Source: Pyrenochaeta sp. MPI-SDFR-AT-0127 | Taxonomy: Eukaryota > Ascomycota > Dothideomycetes > Pleosporales > Cucurbitariaceae | Assembly (NCBI GenBank): GCA_020747015.1 | Contig: JAGTJM010000126.1 | Coordinates: 1 to 37,420, forward strand | DNA length: 37,420 nucleotides | Reading direction: 5' to 3' | Shown here: positions 31,920 through 37,420 of the stretch, in pieces | Layout of the letters: the number at the start of each line of letters is the position of its first letter | Position numbering within the stretch: position 1 is the stretch's first letter | The notes under the pieces: generated by a model | Told to the model about the DNA's origin: nothing | What the model saw: only the letters and a program-made list of their open reading frames with translations | The model's database searches: none | Position numbers and translations under genes: made by a program

Positions 31920-33995
31920 ATGGCGGACACAGTTATCCAGCCTCAGCACGACGAGCTCAATGCTGGGTAGGTAGCTCCCCATATCCCTTACTGACACCAC
32001 AAGGCATCTGGAGAGCTCTTGAAAGGCTGCATCAATTTCTCCGGCCAGCTAGAGCCTCCATGCCCCAGTGGTTTTGCGTGGAGGGGTAGCTCAACGAGAT
32101 CCCACTGGGATTATTCTTGAGGCGCAGAAGAACAATGGCTGACTCGAACGTCGTAACAGCAACATGGAGCTCAAGGATAATACCATTATTGTGGTTCTAG
32201 GTGCCTCTGGCGATCTGGCTAAGAAGAAGACTGTGAGTAGTTTAGTAGACATCTCTCAGGTACTCTGACTGACATCCGACCAGTTCCCAGCGCTCTTTGG
32301 CCTCGTAGGTTATACGCTTCGGCTCCACCTTTCGTCTCCGTTGACTGTTTGAACAGCACCGGAACAACTTTCTGCCCAAGAACATTCGCATCGTTGGATA
32401 TGCGCGGACAAAGATGGACCATGAGGAGTATATCAAGCGCGTCAAGTCCTACATTAAGACACCAACAAAGGATCTCGAGAAGCAACTTGACGAGTTCTGC
32501 GGCTTCTGCACGTACATCTCTGGACAGTACGATAAAGACGAGTCTTTCCAAGAGCTCGAGAAGCATCTGGCGGAGATTGAGAATGGCCGCAAGGAGACCA
32601 ACAGGATATTCTACATGGCCCTTCCTCCCAGCGTCTTCATTACGGTGTCTCAGCACCTGAAGCGCAACTGCTATCCCAAGAATGGTATTTCTCGAGTTAT
32701 TGTGGGTGCCCACCAGCAGCTTTCGATACTATGTGGCTAATCGCAATAATAGGTCGAGAAGCCATTTGGCAAAGATCTACCAAGTTCAAGAGAGCTTCAG
32801 CGCGCACTGGCACCAGACTGGACTGAAGACGAGCTCTACCGAATCGATCATTATTTGGGCAAGGAAATGGTCAAGAACATCCTCATCCTCCGATTCGGCA
32901 ATGAATTTTTCGGCGCAACCTGGAACAGGAACCACATTGACAACGTGCAGGTACGGAAGAAAAAGTACACATGGAGAGCAAAGTGTTGACCTGTACAGAT
33001 CACATTCAAGGAGCCATTTGGCACAGAAGGTCGAGGAGGCTACTTCGACGAGTTTGGCATCATTCGCGATGTCATGCAGAATCGTACGTTAAGTGGATTA
33101 TCGGAACCTACAGTAACTGACTTGACGTAGATTTGTTGCAGGTGCTCACTCTCCTCGCTATGGAGCGACCGATCTCATTCTCTGCTGAAGACATCCGTGA
33201 CGAGAAGGTCCGCGTTCTCCGTGGCATGGCGGCGATTGAACCTAAGAACGTCATCATCGGACAATACGGAAAGTCACTGGATGGAACAAAGCCTGGATAC
33301 AAGGAGGATGACACTGTTCCCAAGGACTCCAGATGCCCCACCTTCGCCTCCATGGTCGCCTACATCAAGAACGAGAGATGGGATGGCGTGCCTTTCATCC
33401 TGAAGGCAGGAAAGGCGCTGAATGAGCAGAAGACAGAGGTCCGCATCCAGTTCAAGGACGTCACTTCAGGTATTTTCAAGGACATTCCCCGGAACGAACT
33501 TGTCATTCGAGTACAGCCAAATGAGAGTGTCTACATCAAGATGAACTCTAAGCTGCCCGGTCTCAGCATGCAGACAGTCGTCACAGAGCTCGACCTCACC
33601 TATAGGCGGCGATTCTCCGACTTGAAGATCCCCGAGGCCTACGAGTCGCTTATCCTGGACGCGCTCAAGGGCGATCACTCCAACTTTGTCCGTGACGACG
33701 AGCTTGACGCCAGCTGGAGGATCTTCACACCTCTTCTACACTATCTCGATGACAACAAGGAGATTATTCCCATGGAATATCCTTATGGTATGATATATGT
33801 ACATTGCTCCTGAAATTACACGCTAATGATTTGTGTAGGCTCCCGTGGCCCTGCTGTTTTGGACGACTTTACGTCTTCTTACGGATACAAGTTCAGCGAC
33901 GCAGCAGGTAGGATCTAACCTCCGTAGTACGCTTCGAAAACGTCACTAACTCTATGACAGGCTACCAATGGCCCATGAACGAGCAGAAGCTATAA
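31920..33995 (+). CDS. ZWF1: glucose-6-phosphate 1-dehydrogenase
   Basis: First enzyme of the oxidative pentose phosphate pathway: oxidises glucose-6-phosphate to 6-phosphogluconolactone with NADP+, in the cytosol. Nine exons: 31920-31966, 32160-32232, 32284-32304, 32357-32701, 32753-32950, 32999-33083, 33131-33787, 33839-33907 and 33961-33995; total 509 residues, normal for fungi. The NADP-binding motif GASGDLAKKKT lies at 30-40, EKPFG at 164-168, and the active-site signature RIDHYLGKE at 192-200 with the catalytic base His later in the chain. FKDVTSGIF and the end YGYKFSDAAGYQWP are conserved. Exon 3 is 21 nt (FPALFGL). Intron 1, at 193 bp, is the longest in the window and follows codon 15, as the 5' intron of Aspergillus gsdA also sits near the start. 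The first exon (MADTVIQPQ...) is less certain than the rest. The gene precedes phosphoglycerate dehydrogenase on the same strand. Confidence 0.95.
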
Positions 33996-34429
33996 GCAGC
34001 ACCAGTTTCCTCGTTAAAAGTTGCCTGTATTGGAGTAGGCTGGAAAGGATAACGGATGGTCCCTCCTCTTAACGGTTCTTAAGCGGCTCTTTGAGTTCAT
34101 ATAAAGGCGAAGAGCAATTCAATAGATTATGAATGCAATTGTGCTTGATAATCTACACTACAATTCACACACGTGCATGGATGCTCTTCCTGCCGAGCCT
34201 CCAGCCCTCATTTGCGATGACTACTTGTAGTCGGATAAATTTTGTGTGTTCAAATTAATTTTACATGACTCTTCAGACGGAACTGCAGAATTGGGTTTTG
34301 CACCGAAAGCGGAGGGTTGAGGGGTGGCTTGTAGAGAATAAACGCCACAAAGTTGGTGGGATATTGCCCCACTAGCGGGATTGCATCATGCGCGTATAGA
34401 GAAATTTTTGGGACCTTCTGGACGCCGAT

Positions 34430-34436
34430 TGAGTCA
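34430..34436. promoter_or_regulatory. Gcn4/CpcA site (TGAGTCA) upstream of phosphoglycerate dehydrogenase
   Basis: Exact TGA(C/G)TCA palindrome about 320 bases before the start codon. Gcn4 in yeast and CPC1/CpcA in filamentous fungi bind this core to induce amino-acid biosynthesis genes, which fits a serine-pathway enzyme. A single match in about 760 bases has a chance probability near one in ten. Confidence 0.45.
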
Positions 34437-34655
34437 AACGCAGATGTCATGACTGTTTATGAAATAAGATTTGACACAGTAGTCGTCACTAGCAAAGAGT
34501 GGGGAGCATTCGTTTGGCTGTTGGTGTTGCTGCTCATTGTCTCCGCCGCTTCCATAGTTTCCTTGACGCTACCATTAGAAATCCTGCCTGAGTCTTTTCT
34601 TGCAACTCACACCACTTGGAAGCCCACAGATTGCTGTAAAGCAAACCCTATCACC

Positions 34656-34665
34656 TTTAAATATA
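34656..34665 (+). promoter_or_regulatory. TATA-like element of the phosphoglycerate dehydrogenase gene
   Basis: TTTAAATATA about 95 bases upstream of the start codon, at a usual TATA distance. Sequence match only. Confidence 0.35.
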
Positions 34666-34754
34666 TTGAACGCTTGAAAAGTTCCCGGATTGCACATCCT
34701 ATTTGAGCTATCGCATCCCTCCACTGTATCACCTCCGCAACCGCCGCACACACC

Positions 34755-36326
34755 ATGACTCCCGCGCAGGACATCGCCGGCAGCGTCAACAACCTCGCAC
34801 GCACCGTGTCAAACAGCCTAAACCTCAGCACAAGCCCAAACCTCTCCTTTCACAGCCCCCCTTCCACTTTTCGCCAACCGCCCTCCGGTAGCTTTCGAGA
34901 TGGCCGCGCAGGCAGCCTTCCCGCTCACGCCGCTAACGCCTCCCAGCTCGCGAAACAGCTGAAGCCATTCGACACCAAGGACATCAAGGTCCTGCTGTTG
35001 GAAAATGTAAACGAGGCTGGTGTCGACATTCTCAAGGGGCAGGGTTATCAGGTTGAGGCGCTCAAGAGCAGTCTGTCAGAAGACCAGCTTATTGAGAAGA
35101 TTCGCGATGTCCAGGTCATTGGTATCCGATCAAAGACAAAGCTCACGCAAAGAGTACTCAAGGAAGCGAAGAACCTGATCGTTATCGGCTGCTTCTGCAT
35201 CGGAACAAACCAGGTCGACCTCCAGACAGCTGCGCAGCTGGGTATTGCCGTCTTTAACTCGCCCTTCAGCAATTCTCGCTCCGTCGCCGAACTTGTCATC
35301 TCAGAGATCATCGCGCTCGCTCGCCAACTTACCGACCGCTCAATGGAGCTTCACAATGGCACATGGAATAAGGTCAGCAAGGGCTGCTGGGAGATTCGCG
35401 GCAAGACGCTGGGTATAGTCGGTTACGGACATATTGGTAGCCAGTTGAGTGTACTGGCTGAGTCCATGGGCATGGACGTCATCTACTACGATGTCTTGAC
35501 CATGATGGGTCTGGGAACTGCGCGGCAAGTGCCAACACTGAACGATTTGCTTGCACAGGCCGATTTCGTTTCGCTACACGTCCCAGAAACCTCTGAGACA
35601 AAGAACTTGATCGGAGCCAGCGAGTTCTCCAAGATGAAGGACGGGTCCTACCTCATCAATAATGCTCGCGGTACCGTTATCGACATTCCTGCTCTCATCG
35701 AAGCTAGCCGCAGCGGCAAGCTCGCTGGTGCAGCAATTGACGTATTCCCTCACGAGCCGGCTGGTAATGGTGACTACTTTACCAACGACCTCAACAGCTG
35801 GATTAAGGATCTTGTTGGCCTCAAGAACATCATCCTCACTCCTCATATTGGTGGTAGCACTGAAGAGGCTCAGAGTGCTATTGGCGTAGAGGTTTCAACA
35901 GCGTTGGTAAGGTACGTGAATGAAGGTGCTACGCTTGGTGCAGTCAACATGCCAGAGGTCAACCTGAGGAGTGTGAGCGTCGACAAGGAGGACGATGTGA
36001 GAGTGATCTATATTCATAAGAACGTGCCTGGTGTGCTAAGACAAGGTATGTCTACATCTACACAAACGTCTCGCGTAACCCAGAGTGGGGGCTAACAAGG
36101 ATCAGTCAACGGAATTCTCCTTCATCACAACATCGAAAAGCAGATGTCAGATTCGAGAGGCGAGGTTGCGTATCTCATGGCAGATATCAGTGACGTCAAG
36201 GAAGGAGAGATCAGGGATCTGTTCCAGAGCCTCCAGGAGCTTTCTTGTAAGTACAACCTAGGAATGCTGAACAAGCCATGTGCTAATACCAAAGCAGCGT
36301 GTATTCGAACAAGAGTTTTGTACTAA
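34755..36326 (+). CDS. SER3: D-3-phosphoglycerate dehydrogenase (serine biosynthesis)
   Basis: Cytosolic NAD-dependent enzyme oxidising 3-phosphoglycerate to 3-phosphohydroxypyruvate, the entry to phosphorylated serine synthesis. Exons 34755-36045, 36106-36246 and 36298-36326 give 486 residues, slightly longer than yeast Ser3/Ser33. A Ser/Pro-rich N-terminal extension of about 70 residues leads to the substrate domain (IKVLLLENVNEAGVDIL). The Rossmann motif GYGHIGSQ starts near 223. The catalytic set is visible: Arg of NNARG (about 306), Glu of FPHEP (about 335) and His364 of TPHIGGST. The C-terminal ACT domain (from DDVRVIYIHKNVPGVLRQVN to SCIRTRVLY) is where serine feedback acts in relatives. 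The last intron is 51 bp without an in-frame stop, so retention would insert 17 residues in the ACT domain. The start ATG has the context ACACCATGA. Confidence 0.94.
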
Positions 36327-37420
36327 GCAAAGTGTTGTTTTGGCTCGGAGAAGATTTCATTAGTTTTCGTTTCAGGGTGGAAAAAGCAACAAAAGCATTT
36401 CAACATGGCGTTCGCGAAGACGCGCACAGCGGCTCCTTTTGGCAGGAAATAAATACAGGAACTACTGTGGAGTGGAAAGTTTGAATTACATGTAGCAAAT
36501 CTCATCCTTTGCACATGGTATTACCATTTGGGGTGTCTGTCTAGGGATCATGGGTGAGGTCAATGGTAAATTAAGTGAAATGCTCGGGTTGGATGACTAT
36601 GAAAGTGTTGGAAAACGAAACGGTTCAAAGGTATAAAATCTAGTCATGACTGCTACGATAATGCCCAGTTAATAGAATTCGATGATCATCCCCCTAGGAA
36701 CACATGACATGGCATATCGGTGGCGAAATTCGATACATCCTGTTATCTCCACGTGCCATGTTTCAGAGTGGTGGCCATTGATCGAAAGAGCAAAATGGCG
36801 ACGATGGCACATCGAAAGCAATCCCCGAGGCACGAAACGTGTGCAAGGAGTCTGCTTGCGGATAGCTCGGGGAGGCGTGCCGTTGCTTTAATGACATGCA
36901 CCCATGCTCTTGGTAGGTGGGGAATGGGACGATGCGAGTAAGAATGCCTGGTGTGTGTTTGAGGTTGCACGCAGCATGTAGGTCGGTCAAACAGAGTCAC
37001 AGCAGCAAACCTGTTCGTTGGGGGGCAGGCTGCAGATCGGTGACAGGCGGAAAGAGGGTTTTTTACCTGCAGGCGTGAGGAGGTGCATGGTGGTGAGACG
37101 GCGTCGGCGCGGCTCCAGATGCTCATGGCGGTGGTGGTTGGTTGGGGCCCCTGGGTGCTGGCTCGTGCTGGCAAGCGGGATGTTGGCGGTGAGAGCAGTA
37201 GCGCGACCAAAGAAAGTCGACATCCACGTTCCCAGCAGCTTTGGGGTGATATTCTGCATTTTCTCCGCTACAAACGTTATTGCACCCCGTGGTTAGGGAT
37301 GCGTCCAGCACTTTGACTACAGCGACACCGCACGCTGACGACGACACGACCGGCGAGCCCTCCGAGTACCCAGCTGGGAGCTTCTTGACCGCCCGCAGGG
37401 AGTCTTGGACCCTGACTTGA
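36327..37420. other. gene-poor right end of the window
   Basis: About 1.1 kb after phosphoglycerate dehydrogenase. Overlapping open frames on both strands (for example 36743-37210 minus and 37018-37296 plus) have no recognisable domain or splice pattern. The last 300 bases are GC-rich and may be the promoter or leader of a gene beyond the edge. Confidence 0.45.

Larger units (their letters stand above)
33996..34754. promoter_or_regulatory. promoter region of phosphoglycerate dehydrogenase
   Basis: 759 bases between two plus-strand genes. No gene supported (an open frame at 34353-34706 has no domain apart from a chance hydrophobic stretch). Carries a TGAGTCA site, a TGACTC half-site at 34266-34271 and a TATA-like run near the start codon. 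Confidence 0.5.

Noticed and set aside
7280..36757. Scattered CACGTG hexamers as a shared regulatory code
   Set aside because: About nine or so occurrences in 37 kb is near the chance expectation for a six-base word, so only the ARD-proximal one is listed, with low confidence.
36743..37210. 155-codon minus-strand open frame at the right end
   Set aside because: Overlapped by several other frames of equal quality; no motif or splice pattern.
1..37420. tRNA genes, CRISPR arrays, transposases or viral genes
   Set aside because: Looked for paired A-box/B-box motifs, regularly spaced repeats and mobile-element proteins by eye; none was convincing. A tRNAscan or repeat-library search would settle it.

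Overview
The window reads as nuclear DNA of a filamentous ascomycete (Pezizomycotina). Genes are closely spaced on both strands, with short introns (mostly 47-104 bp; the longest, 193 bp, is in the G6PDH gene), GTANGT/GTGAGT-type donors, and branch sites resembling CTAAC or CTGAC. Several genes are filamentous-fungus types, including a striatin of the Pro11/StrA type and a protein with a fungal STAND-type N-terminus. A Dothideomycete of the Pleosporales type is my inference; nothing in the window proves it. I found no transposon, tRNA or CRISPR array.

Layout: (1) 1-3924 (+), the 3' part of the INO80 chromatin-remodelling ATPase, cut by the window edge. (2) 5147-6299 (+), an SLC35E3-like sugar-phosphate/nucleotide-sugar transporter. 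(3) 7975-8205 (+), a tiny glycine-rich protein with an MGCGSS lipidation start. (4) 8762-10630 (-), a disordered basic protein of unknown function. (5) 11217-11861 (-), acireductone dioxygenase (methionine salvage). (6) 12590-13265 (-), a phosducin-like/TXNDC9 thioredoxin-fold protein, divergent from (7) 13840-15142 (+), the Golgi GDP-mannose transporter. (8) 15808-16614 (+), an unknown protein with a possible ubiquitin-like fold. (9) 17040-17626 (-), histone H2A.Z, split by two introns. (10) 19023-21702 (+), striatin, the STRIPAK scaffold. (11) 22338-24950 (+), a STAND-type N-terminal region joined to a divergent RhoGEF DH-PH module. (12) 25204-28626 (+), a divergent FHA-like region joined to a pseudokinase. 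(13) 29520-30012 (-), ribosomal protein eL33 with a 12-nt micro-exon. (14) 31920-33995 (+), glucose-6-phosphate dehydrogenase in nine exons. (15) 34755-36326 (+), D-3-phosphoglycerate dehydrogenase with a C-terminal ACT domain.

Most of the window is conserved housekeeping: chromatin (INO80, H2A.Z), Golgi transport, translation, NADPH supply, serine synthesis and methionine salvage. The accessory-looking part is 22.3-28.6 kb, where two multidomain signalling genes of unusual architecture lie head to tail between striatin and eL33. That pair, and the small MGCGSS protein, are the best candidates for undescribed biology. All gene structures with introns were spliced by hand from donor, acceptor and frame, and summed to whole codon numbers.
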